Assembly (NCBI GenBank): GCA_044370695.1
Contig: JBILVB010000099.1
Span: 1-15,068, forward strand
DNA length: 15,068 nucleotides
DNA from: JBEIFW01 sp044370695
Lineage (GTDB): Bacteria > Actinomycetota > Acidimicrobiia > Acidimicrobiales > Ilumatobacteraceae
Direction of reading: 5' to 3'
The notes under the pieces are model-generated. The model was not told where the DNA came from. It did no database searches and saw only the letters and a program-made list of their open reading frames with translations. How positions within the stretch are numbered: position 1 is the stretch's first letter; the number at the start of each line of letters is the position of its first letter. Positions 1-6,604 of the stretch are shown one piece after another. The position numbers were made by a program, and so were the translations under genes.

Positions 1-62
1 ACGGCGAGGGAACGGCGAGTCGGCATGGGCACCCCTTCGGCGAGCTACGACGAACGGTAGTA

Positions 63-83
63 GGACGGGGCTCCGTGCCGTCC
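63..83 (-). terminator. Hairpin just downstream of the CopC-CopD gene
   Basis: GGACGG (63-68) is the reverse complement of CCGTCC (78-83), giving a 6-bp GC-rich stem with a 9-base loop, starting 3 bases beyond the stop codon of the minus-strand CopC-CopD gene. There is no T tract. The position suggests a terminator, but function is inferred from position and pairing only. Confidence 0.4.
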
Positions 84-85
84 AG

Positions 86-1468
86 TCAGGGGGTGGTGAC
101 GACCATCACGGCCGTGGTGGCGAGCACCGCGACCCCCAGCGCGAACTCGGTCGCCATCGCCCGACGCAACGTCGCGAGGCCGAGCGGTCGGGCGAGGTCG
201 GCCGAACCCCGGCGCCGGATGCGACGCCGGTTGAGGTCCGCCGCTTTCAGCATCGCTGCGACGATCAGCAGCTTTACCACCAACAGCCGTCCGTGCGTGG
301 CGGTGAGGTCGCCGAGGTCGTCGGTCATCCGCAGGATCTGGGCGAATCCCGTCACCACCAGCACGCCGACGGCCACCGGCGCGACGCGAGCGAAACGCCA
401 CACGATCCGGTCGGGATCCTCGACGGTGCCGGTGCGCAGCGCACCGAGACCCACGATGGCGAGACCCCCCACCCAGACGGCCGCTGCGCCGTGGTGGACG
501 GTGTCGAGGGGGACGCCGAGCAGCCCCCAGCGTTGCGACCAGGCATGCCCCCCGAACGCCCAGGTGGCCAGCAGCGCCACGCCGAACCCCAGCACCACAC
601 CGTCGGGCGGTCGGTCCGGCTCACGAACCGCGCGCAGGAGCCCGACGAGCCCGATCGCCAGCGTCACGCGAGCGGCCAGCGCGGTGCCCAGATCGGAGCG
701 CAGCGCCGTGCCGAACGCATCACGTCCGGGCGCACCACCGGCGATGTCCGCCGCCAGCAGCACCAACTGCACGAGGCCGAGCCCGGCGACCGCCGCTGCG
801 CACCCGGCCGCGAACCCGAACGCGCCCGCCCACCGCACCAGGCCGGGCCACACCAGGGTGGCGGTGCCGAGGAATCCCACCAGCCCGACGAGGGCGAGGT
901 AGGACGACGTCCGGGCGAGCCACCCGACGACCGGCGGCGTCGTCCACGAACCGGACGCAGCAGCAGGCGTCGCCGGGAGCGCAGCCGGCAGCGTCGCCGT
1001 GGTCGTGCCGGCTGCGGTCACCGCCGCCGGTGCCACCGCCGCTGCCGGCACCGGGCCGAGGACCTCGAGCGGCACGCGGCCGCTCACCACGTGCCCGTCG
1101 CTGCCCACCAGGCGCCATCGGGCGCTGGTCGGGCCAGCCAGCCCGGCGGGCACGGTGACCACCAGGTCCCGGGTCGAGGATCCGTGCCGCAGGCCTGCGG
1201 CCGGCGTGCGCACCCCCGACGTCGGATCGACGAACTCGACGCTGGCGGTGTCCAGCGGCACCGCAAGCTGGAACGACAGCACCAGGCCGGCCTCGCCGGC
1301 CGTCACCGATCCGCCGTCGACGGGCTGGCTGCCCACGATTGCGTTGTGCGCAGACGCAGCGTTCGCGCCCGCCACGAGCGCAACCATCATCACCAGCCCG
1401 GCGGCAGCCACCCTGATCGCCGTTCGCCGCAGTCGCTCGTGCTCGACGGGTGGGAACGGCCGGGACAC
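86..1468 (-). CDS. CopC-CopD fusion, copper resistance/uptake membrane protein
   Basis: A 460-residue protein with a periplasmic-type CopC domain followed by a CopD membrane domain, as in YcnJ-type copper proteins. A signal peptide (about residues 18-40) ends at ASA-H, so H41 would be the mature N-terminus. Together with D124 and H126 in the SDGHVVSG motif it gives the His plus Asp-x-His set expected for the CopC Cu(II) site. An Ala/Pro/Thr-rich linker (about 140-180) leads to several membrane helices with a VHHGAAAVWVGG segment typical of CopD. In this family the CopC part binds copper outside the membrane and the CopD part is thought to move it inward. I chose the GTG start at 1468; a TTG one codon earlier is possible, and neither has a clear ribosome-binding site. 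A tRNA-Thr gene lies 79 bases upstream. The family call is firm; the direction of copper movement is not shown. Confidence 0.9.
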   Translation of the reverse strand: MSRPFPPVEHERLRRTAIRVAAAGLVMMVALVAGANAASAHNAIVGSQPVDGGSVTAGEAGLVLSFQLAVPLDTASVEFVDPTSGVRTPAAGLRHGSSTRDLVVTVPAGLAGPTSARWRLVGSDGHVVSGRVPLEVLGPVPAAAVAPAAVTAAGTTTATLPAALPATPAAASGSWTTPPVVGWLARTSSYLALVGLVGFLGTATLVWPGLVRWAGAFGFAAGCAAAVAGLGLVQLVLLAADIAGGAPGRDAFGTALRSDLGTALAARVTLAIGLVGLLRAVREPDRPPDGVVLGFGVALLATWAFGGHAWSQRWGLLGVPLDTVHHGAAAVWVGGLAIVGLGALRTGTVEDPDRIVWRFARVAPVAVGVLVVTGFAQILRMTDDLGDLTATHGRLLVVKLLIVAAMLKAADLNRRRIRRRGSADLARPLGLATLRRAMATEFALGVAVLATTAVMVVTTP

Positions 1469-1547
1469 CAACGACGAATCGTAGTAGCGGGGCGGGCTCG
1501 ACCCTCGGTCGCACCGAGCCGGAGCTGCAGGTGCGGGGCGAGCCCGG

Positions 1548-1620
1548 AGCCGAGTGTCGGATTCGAACCGACGACCTGCTGTTTACAAGACAGCTGCTCT
1601 GCCAGCTGAGCTAACCCGGC
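1548..1620 (-). tRNA. tRNA-Thr (anticodon TGT)
   Basis: The minus strand folds into a full cloverleaf. The acceptor arm GCCGGGT pairs with ACTCGGC with one G-U pair. The D arm is GCTC/GAGC, the anticodon arm GCTGT/ACAGC, and the T arm GTCGG/CCGAC around TTCGAAT. The seven-base anticodon loop is CTTGTAA, placing anticodon TGT at 1587-1585, which reads ACA threonine codons. The discriminator base is T and no CCA is encoded. The gene is 73 nt and lies between the CopC-CopD gene and the double hairpin that follows the small EF-hand-like gene. Confidence 0.97.
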
Positions 1621-1666
1621 GTGGTGGATCGACACGTCGGACACCGACCGACCCGGCGGTGAGGCT

Positions 1667-1698
1667 AGCGGGGTCCCGCTCGGGCCCCCGCCGGGGGC
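1667..1698 (-). terminator. Two tandem GC hairpins after the small EF-hand-like gene
   Basis: Directly after the stop codon ending at 1699, GCCCCC (1684-1689) pairs with GGGGGC (1693-1698) around a 3-base loop. A second stem, AGCGG (1667-1671) with CCGCT (1676-1680), follows at once. Two strong tandem stems between a gene end and a tRNA gene look like a transcription terminator, although there is no T tract. They would separate the SulP/TPR/EF-hand group from the tRNA transcript. Confidence 0.5.
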
Positions 1699-2070
1699 TC
1701 AACCGTCGGCGGGGTGGAACGGGTTGCGGATCGACAGCCCGGCCACGAACGCCAACAGGACGTCCGGCTCGAGTCCGCGGTCACCGAGGTCGGCCAACAT
1801 CGCCACCAGTTCCTCCCCGACCGGCAGGGCGACACTCGCACCCGCACCGAACGGGTCGGCGACATCGCCGAGCGGGCCGACGGCTTGCACCAGGTCCGCG
1901 CCGAGCAGATCAGCGGCGTCGAACACGGCCAGCGCGCCGAGATCGAACCCGTCCGCAGGCGACCCGTCCTCGCTCGGCACACCCCCGCCGCCGCCGTCGA
2001 GGTCGATGCCGAACTCGTGGGCTTCGTCCCAGTTGTCGTTCAGCCCGTCGCTGTTCCAGTCGTCGCTCAC
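1699..2070 (-). CDS. Small acidic protein with an EF-hand-like calcium loop
   Basis: A 123-residue acidic protein of unknown function. Residues 4-15 read D-W-N-S-D-G-L-N-D-N-W-D, which places acidic or amide side chains at positions 1, 3, 5, 9 and 12 and glycine at 6 of a calcium-loop pattern, similar to EF-hand or thrombospondin type 3 repeats. A glycine run (26-30) and an Ala/Leu/Asp-rich helical part follow. There is no signal peptide or membrane helix. I chose GTG at 2070 because GGGGAG lies six bases upstream and the codon overlaps the previous stop as GTGA. An ATG two codons earlier (2076) would sit directly against that ribosome-binding site. The overlap implies translational coupling to the TPR-like gene, so the two products may act together. 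Calcium binding is inferred from a single loop. Confidence 0.75.
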   Translation of the reverse strand: MSDDWNSDGLNDNWDEAHEFGIDLDGGGGGVPSEDGSPADGFDLGALAVFDAADLLGADLVQAVGPLGDVADPFGAGASVALPVGEELVAMLADLGDRGLEPDVLLAFVAGLSIRNPFHPADG

Positions 2071-3152
2071 GGCCATCTCCCCGGCGGTGGCAACGGGCCC
2101 CCGACCGGCGGGGGGAGGCCCGGCGGCGGACCGACGGTCGGCGGCGGCAGCGCATCGCCCGGCGAGGGCGACGCAAGCCGCCGTCGTATCGGCGCGGCGA
2201 GACCGATGGCCTTGCGCTGCTGCGCACCGGCCACGGAACGCAGCGTCTGACCGGACTCGACGTGGACCCCGAAGTACTCGACGACGTCGTCGGGCACGAC
2301 GAGCCGCGACCACGCTGCGGCCTGTTCCAGCCGCTCGCTGCGCGCCACGTCGTCCGTCACGGCACCTGCGACGCACACGTCCACCCGGATCTCCCAACCG
2401 ACGGACTGCCCGGCCGCCACGGCCGCCGCGGCGATCCGGTCGGCCTCGGTCGTCGCACCTGCGGAGAACTCGGCGCGCGCCAGCGTGACCAGCGCAACGC
2501 TTCGCTCGGTCGGGTCGGCGAGCGCAGCGATCGTGGCCAGCCGGCGAGCCCCGTCGGCATCGCCGCGGGCAAGGTGGACCCGCGCCAACGCGTGCCAGGC
2601 CCGACCGTCGCTCGGGTCGGTTCGCAGATCGTCGACCGCCAGTGCGTACACGCTGCGTCCCAGGCGGTCCGAGAACGGCGCTTCGGTGCGACCCATCTCG
2701 GCGGCGGTCGCGGTGACCGTGCGGGTCACCCAGGACGTCGGGTCGACGGTCGTACGCACCGCCCGGTACCGCCGCCGGGAGACGTCGGCGCGGGCGAGCG
2801 CGTCGAGCAGGCGGGCTCCGGCCATCGGGTCGTCGGGGTTCGCCCGGAGGTGCTCGGTGAGCGGCCCGAGACCGTGTCGTGCAGCGATCGCATCCGTGGT
2901 GAGCGACGCCAGTGGGATGCGGGCCGCCAGCGACGCCACGGAGCGCACGGCGGCACCGGCCGCCCGTCCGGCACGGTTCCGGGACGAGCGGTCCACCAAC
3001 CGGTCGCGCTGGGTTGCCAGGCGCTCCTTGGCACGGGCGGCGGCCGACACCGTTCCGGTGCGCTGCTCCACCTGCTCGGCGGCGTCCTTGGCCGCCTTCT
3101 TCGCCCGGCCGGCCCAGTACGACAACTGGACCCGGTGCCGGTCGCTGACCAC
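2067..3152 (-). CDS. TPR-like protein with proline-rich C-terminal tail
   Basis: A 361-residue, probably cytoplasmic protein. The N-terminus (about 10-60) is rich in Ala, Lys, Arg and Glu and looks helical. Residues about 100-250 hold helix-turn-helix pairs of TPR type, for instance the stretch with DPSDGRAWHALARVHLARGD, which fits the TPR pattern well. The last 27 residues or so are almost all Pro and Gly with a few hydrophobics, a likely disordered tail or binding segment. The start is GTG at 3152 without a strong ribosome-binding site, 25 bases after the SulP stop, so co-transcription with SulP is likely. It overlaps the next gene by 4 bases (GTGA). TPR domains usually mediate protein contacts; the partner may be the small EF-hand-like protein. 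No enzyme motif is visible. Confidence 0.8.
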   Translation of the reverse strand: MVSDRHRVQLSYWAGRAKKAAKDAAEQVEQRTGTVSAAARAKERLATQRDRLVDRSSRNRAGRAAGAAVRSVASLAARIPLASLTTDAIAARHGLGPLTEHLRANPDDPMAGARLLDALARADVSRRRYRAVRTTVDPTSWVTRTVTATAAEMGRTEAPFSDRLGRSVYALAVDDLRTDPSDGRAWHALARVHLARGDADGARRLATIAALADPTERSVALVTLARAEFSAGATTEADRIAAAAVAAGQSVGWEIRVDVCVAGAVTDDVARSERLEQAAAWSRLVVPDDVVEYFGVHVESGQTLRSVAGAQQRKAIGLAAPIRRRLASPSPGDALPPPTVGPPPGLPPPVGGPLPPPGRWP

Positions 3153-3177
3153 GAGACGACCGTAGCGGCCCGGTCGA

Positions 3178-4881
3178 TCAGGACGGCCCCGGCCGAGGTT
3201 CCTCCTCCCAGTCGTGCCACGCCACCCCGGTCGTTGCCACGTAGTCCTTCACCGCCGCACCCACCGTGCGCGCGCCCGGGCCGATGCGGGCGACCACGCC
3301 CATCCGGTCGAGCTTGTCGCGCACCACCCCTTTCAGCTCCGCGAACCCCAGCTCGACACCGAGCCGGTCGAGGTCGTCGAGCAACGTGTCGAGCACCTCC
3401 CCGGCGGTGGCATCCACGTCGGTGATCGGCTCGGCCGTGACGACGACGCGCCGCACACCGGGCCGCCGGGCCAGGGCCAGCACCTCGGTGCGGAAGTGGT
3501 CGGCGTTGGCGAAGAACAACGGCGCGTCGAACCGGAACAACACCAGTCCGGGCACCCGCTCACCCTCGGGATGGCGGGCTGCGTCGTGGTACCCCTTCAC
3601 GCCGCGCACCCGCACGAGTTCGGTGCTGTACGGACGCCACGCCCGCCGCACGAACAAGGCGAACGACAACGCCACCGAGACCAGAATCCCGATGAGCACG
3701 CCGAAGCCGACCACGCACCCGAAGCAGACGACCGACACCACGAACTCCCACGGGTCGATGCGCCGCAGGTCCCACACGGCGCGCACCTCGACCAGCGCAG
3801 CAACGGCGACGACGACCACGGCGGCCAACGCCGCCACCGGCAGGAATCGGGTCGCCGACGGCACGGCGACGATGAGCACGGCGATCACCGCCGCGGCCAC
3901 CAGCCCGGTCACCTGACTGCGCGAGCCGGCCTGGACTGCGACGGGGGTCCGGGTGGCGCTCGAGGACACGGGGAAGCCGCCGAGGGCGCCACTGGCCAGG
4001 TTCACAAGACCGAGGGCACGCAGCTCGTCGTTGGGATCGACATCGGCCCCGAGGCGGGCCGACCAGGACCGGCTCAGCACCGAGGTGTCGGCGAAGGCCA
4101 CCAGCGCCACGCCGACGGCCGCGGCCACGAGTTGACCGAGGTGGCCGAACACGTCCCCGGACAGCGCCGGACGGGGCAGGCCCTGGGGCAGGTCACCGAC
4201 CACCGGCACGCCGTCGAGCCACCCCAGGGCGGCCGCCACGCTCGCACCGGCGAGCGCCACCAGCGCACCCGGCGTACGGCGCGCCCAGCGACGCTGCAGC
4301 ACCAGTGCGGCGAGCACCACGACCGACAGCGTCGCCGCCGCGCGTCGTACCTCACCGCCGGCGACACCCCGCACGAACTCGACCACGCCGTCGACGGCGA
4401 CGTCGGCCTCGACCGAGAACCCGAGCAGCTTGGGGGCCTGCAACACGATCACCGTGGCTGCGATCCCGTTGAGATAGCCGTAGCGGATCGGGCGGCTCAG
4501 CAGCTCGGCTGCGGTGCCGACCCGCAGCAGGCTCCCACCCAGGCACAGCAGGCCGACCAGTACGGCGAGGGCGCCGGCGGTGGCGAGCGGGTCGACCCCC
4601 TGCAGGCCGAGCGCCACCACCGACGCGAGGATCATCGGGGTCAACGACGAATCGGGACCGAACACGAGCACTCGGCTCGGGCCGACGAACGCGTAGACGA
4701 CGAGGGGGACCACCGTGGCGTAGAGGCCCGTGACGGGAGGCAGACCCGCCGCCGATGCGTACCCGAGCCCGGCCGGTATGACGAGCGCGCTGACCACCAC
4801 CCCGGCCAGCGCATCACGCCCCACCGCTCGGCGATCGAGCCCGCGCAACCCGACCAGACCGGGGAGCAGGCGGGCGAGCAT
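3178..4881 (-). CDS. SulP family inorganic anion transporter with C-terminal STAS domain
   Basis: A 567-residue protein of the SulP (SLC26-like) family, which moves sulfate, bicarbonate or other anions across the cell membrane. The N-terminal half carries the family pattern: AGLGYASAAGLPPVTGLYAT, then VFGPDSSLTPM, and later the GGFPVSSSATRTPV segment. About 10-14 hydrophobic helices follow to residue 420. A STAS domain (about 446-550) contains the ITDVDATAGE loop, where a Thr or Ser is often the regulatory residue. I chose ATG at 4881 because AGAGG lies seven bases upstream and the protein then starts directly with the family N-terminus. The reading frame stays open 60 bases further but gives no homologous sequence. 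The substrate cannot be told from the sequence. The TPR-like gene follows 25 bases downstream. Confidence 0.93.
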   Translation of the reverse strand: MLARLLPGLVGLRGLDRRAVGRDALAGVVVSALVIPAGLGYASAAGLPPVTGLYATVVPLVVYAFVGPSRVLVFGPDSSLTPMILASVVALGLQGVDPLATAGALAVLVGLLCLGGSLLRVGTAAELLSRPIRYGYLNGIAATVIVLQAPKLLGFSVEADVAVDGVVEFVRGVAGGEVRRAAATLSVVVLAALVLQRRWARRTPGALVALAGASVAAALGWLDGVPVVGDLPQGLPRPALSGDVFGHLGQLVAAAVGVALVAFADTSVLSRSWSARLGADVDPNDELRALGLVNLASGALGGFPVSSSATRTPVAVQAGSRSQVTGLVAAAVIAVLIVAVPSATRFLPVAALAAVVVVAVAALVEVRAVWDLRRIDPWEFVVSVVCFGCVVGFGVLIGILVSVALSFALFVRRAWRPYSTELVRVRGVKGYHDAARHPEGERVPGLVLFRFDAPLFFANADHFRTEVLALARRPGVRRVVVTAEPITDVDATAGEVLDTLLDDLDRLGVELGFAELKGVVRDKLDRMGVVARIGPGARTVGAAVKDYVATTGVAWHDWEEEPRPGPS

Positions 4882-5245
4882 CACCGGGCCTCTGCGAGCG
4901 CACGGGGACCAGGGGCCGTCGCCATCCCCGAACCTTGACACGCGCCGGACGGGTGCCGCTCGGACCGGTGGAGGCCAGGGAGGGTGTCCATGCCGACGTG
5001 CGGGGGAAGGTCAACCCGACGCTGCGGTACGCGGCCACGACGAGCCCGGAGCAATCGAACATGTCGGGCCCGGCGGTGCCGCACACGTACGGCTTGCCGA
5101 CTTGCGCGACCACGAACACGACGACCCGTCGCAGGTCCCCGCCGTCGGTCATCCCGTACTGGCGGGCGTTGTCGAGCACCGTGTCGACGAACCCGGGGTC
5201 GGGGTCGAGGAACCCGACCAGCATCGCGGCGACGAGAAGAATCAC
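4814..5245 (-). pseudogene. Truncated NlpC/P60 cell-wall peptidase remnant
   Basis: From GTG 5245 the protein begins with a short hydrophobic segment (ILLVAAMLVGFL). An NlpC/P60 papain-like N-terminal half follows: VVAQVGKPYVCGTAGPDMFDCSGLV in pieces, with the catalytic Cys in FDCSG, then AAYRSVGLTFPRTSA. After PRTSA (near 4998) similarity stops and the frame becomes Arg/Pro-rich, running into the SulP gene. No histidine occurs after the Cys, so the Cys-His-His triad is incomplete. Intact family domains run about 60 more residues with two key polar or His positions. The usual YVWGG is YVCGT here. I see no continuation in the other minus frames. The best reading is a gene truncated at its 3' end when it was joined to the SulP upstream region. 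A short expressed fragment is possible. Confidence 0.65.
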
Positions 5246-5288
5246 AGGCTGCCATCGATCGCTGGCGCGGTACCTTTGCCCATTGGTC

Positions 5289-5312
5289 CCCGGCCTCGTC
5301 TGCCAGGCCGGG
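5289..5312. promoter_or_regulatory. Strong inverted repeat between divergent genes
   Basis: CCCGGCCT (5289-5296) and AGGCCGGG (5305-5312) form a perfect 8-bp stem with an 8-base loop. It ends 20 bases before the lipoprotein start and lies upstream of the NlpC/P60 remnant on the other strand. There is no T tract. It could be an operator, a leader hairpin of the lipoprotein mRNA, or a terminator relic. The 9-mer TGGTCCCCG occurs on its left side (5284-5292) and again at the lipoprotein start (5334-5342). Confidence 0.45.
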
Positions 5313-5332
5313 TCGTTCGTGAAAGAGGCTGA

Positions 5333-6277
5333 ATGGTCCCCGTATGGAAGGTCGACGACGTAGGCGCGCCCCACCTGCGCCAGAAGCGACTCCCGGTTCT
5401 GGGTTTGTCCATCGTCGTTGCGCTCATGTCCACGGCAGCGTGCGGCTCGGGCGGGACGGGTGCCACGAGCGGGTCTTCAGCAGTTGCGACGACGACTCAG
5501 ACGACCGTTTCTTCGACCACCGCAGCACCCACCACGGTACCGACAACGACGACAACGACGGAGAAGACGACGACGGTACCGCTGCGTTCCGGCAATCTGG
5601 TCACGAGGGAGTACAAGTTCTCGAACGAGCGTCGCTATGAGTACGCAGTGAGCGCAACGGTCGACTCCTCGAGGTACAGCAAGCAGCTCGCCGATCCCGG
5701 TTTCGTACGGTTGACCACCGCTCGATCGTGGACCATACGGGTGAAGAATCTGTTGACCGATCGTCCGGCACCCGTTGGCTCCGGCAATGGGCCAGGGCTC
5801 GGGTTCTGGTACGAGATTTCACCGTCGATGGCATCGACCATATTGGGCCTTCGGGAGGCGAAGCAACGGTCAGGACTCGGATTCGGTGTCGTGTACGTCA
5901 TGGACGGCGTGCCGGTCGTGCCGGTCTACCTGGGTCTGGGTGCCACAGTGACCCGCCTGCCCTCACAGATCCCGTCCGGATCGAGCGTAGAGGTGCGCCT
6001 TGCGTCGCGAGAGCCTCTAAGTGTGTTGATCGGTGGTGTCGATGCGATCCCCGAGGACCTCGCAGACGGTCTGCTCGCCGTGCTCAATGGGCCGCCCAGA
6101 TGGTTGTCCATCGGATTCCCGCGAGACCAGTTCGGAGCCTCGAACTGCAATAATGATGGAGGCCCCTTCTCCGGCGAACTTCGCCTCTACTTCTCCACCG
6201 CCCCTGGCGGTGAATTCGGCGAACCGAACAGGTTCAGCACCCAGAAGCGTTGCGATCCCGACAAATGGAAGGGGTGA
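5333..6277 (+). CDS. Putative lipoprotein with Thr-rich linker, unknown function
   Basis: A 314-residue protein and the only convincing plus-strand gene. A basic stretch (HLRQKRL, about 14-20) precedes a hydrophobic segment (PVLGLSIVVALM) and a lipobox-like STAAC-GSGG with Cys37, the probable lipidation site. Residues about 45-82 are a Ser/Thr/Ala-rich linker including a run of six threonines, typical of actinobacterial surface lipoproteins. The remaining 230 residues look like a folded, beta-rich extracellular domain without a family I recognise; two Cys occur near the C-terminus. The ATG at 5333 has AAAGAGG four bases upstream. Codon use is less GC-biased than in the flanking operons, suggesting an accessory origin. 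It is convergent with the lectin-domain gene. Lipidation is inferred from the signal; function is unknown. Confidence 0.8.
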   Translation: MVPVWKVDDVGAPHLRQKRLPVLGLSIVVALMSTAACGSGGTGATSGSSAVATTTQTTVSSTTAAPTTVPTTTTTTEKTTTVPLRSGNLVTREYKFSNERRYEYAVSATVDSSRYSKQLADPGFVRLTTARSWTIRVKNLLTDRPAPVGSGNGPGLGFWYEISPSMASTILGLREAKQRSGLGFGVVYVMDGVPVVPVYLGLGATVTRLPSQIPSGSSVEVRLASREPLSVLIGGVDAIPEDLADGLLAVLNGPPRWLSIGFPRDQFGASNCNNDGGPFSGELRLYFSTAPGGEFGEPNRFSTQKRCDPDKWKG

Positions 6278-6584
6278 CACGCATCTGAATTGAAGCCTGC
6301 GGGGCTTCGATGGTGATCACGCTCCCGTCGTTGAAGGCTCACTTCGCAATCAGCGCCGGTGGCCATAGTTCAGCCGTCACCGACAGCAGGGGAGGGGCGC
6401 CTCGGGTGACCAGGCGAAGCTCCTCCGGAACGAGTCCATGAAGGCGCCCGGCCTGCCCGCAGGCGGGGCCCCGTCACGGCGGCGATCCAACCCTGAAGTG
6501 CCACGCCCCCCGAACCAACGGCGCGCCTTGGGGCCAAGTCGGTTTGGCATACGCATCGCTCGAGATCGTCCGGGTCTGATCCGA
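6278..6584. other. Non-coding gap between convergent genes
   Basis: A 307-base stretch between the lipoprotein stop and the lectin-domain stop. It contains a hairpin at 6289-6311, a short palindrome GCCTGC-CC-GCAGGC (6451-6464), a TTGGGGCCAA palindrome near 6533, and the left arm of the inverted repeat at 6567-6604. Reading frames open across it on both strands are Arg/Pro-rich and have no recognisable domain. I see no tRNA or known RNA here. Confidence 0.6.
6289..6311 (+). terminator. Hairpin downstream of the lipoprotein gene
   Basis: ATTGAAGCC (6289-6297) pairs with GGCTTCGAT (6303-6311) through nine positions, one of them T-G, around the loop TGCGG. It begins 12 bases after the lipoprotein stop. 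There is no T tract, which is common in GC-rich actinobacteria. The position and stem make it the probable end of the lipoprotein transcript. Confidence 0.5.
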
Positions 6585-6604
6585 TCAGAGACGGAACCCG
6601 GACG
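6567..6604. repeat. Nested inverted repeat across the lectin-gene stop codon
   Basis: CGTCCGGGT (6567-6575) is the perfect reverse complement of ACCCGGACG (6596-6604). Inside lies a second stem, CTGAT (6576-6580) with ATCAG (6584-6588). The lectin-domain stop codon (6585-6587) is in the inner stem, so the last codons are part of the structure. It could end transcription, protect the 3' end, or be a relic of a mobile-element boundary. Confidence 0.5.

Noticed and set aside
1548..1620. tRNA-Thr as an integration site for a mobile element
   Set aside because: No integrase gene and no repeated tRNA 3' end is visible in the window.
4882..4941. SulP start 20 codons earlier
   Set aside because: The extra residues have no SulP character and the ATG at 4881 has an AGAGG site at good distance.
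5500..5580. Repetitive ACG/ACC-rich tract as a CRISPR or tandem repeat array
   Set aside because: It encodes the Thr-rich linker of the lipoprotein; there is no repeat-spacer pattern.
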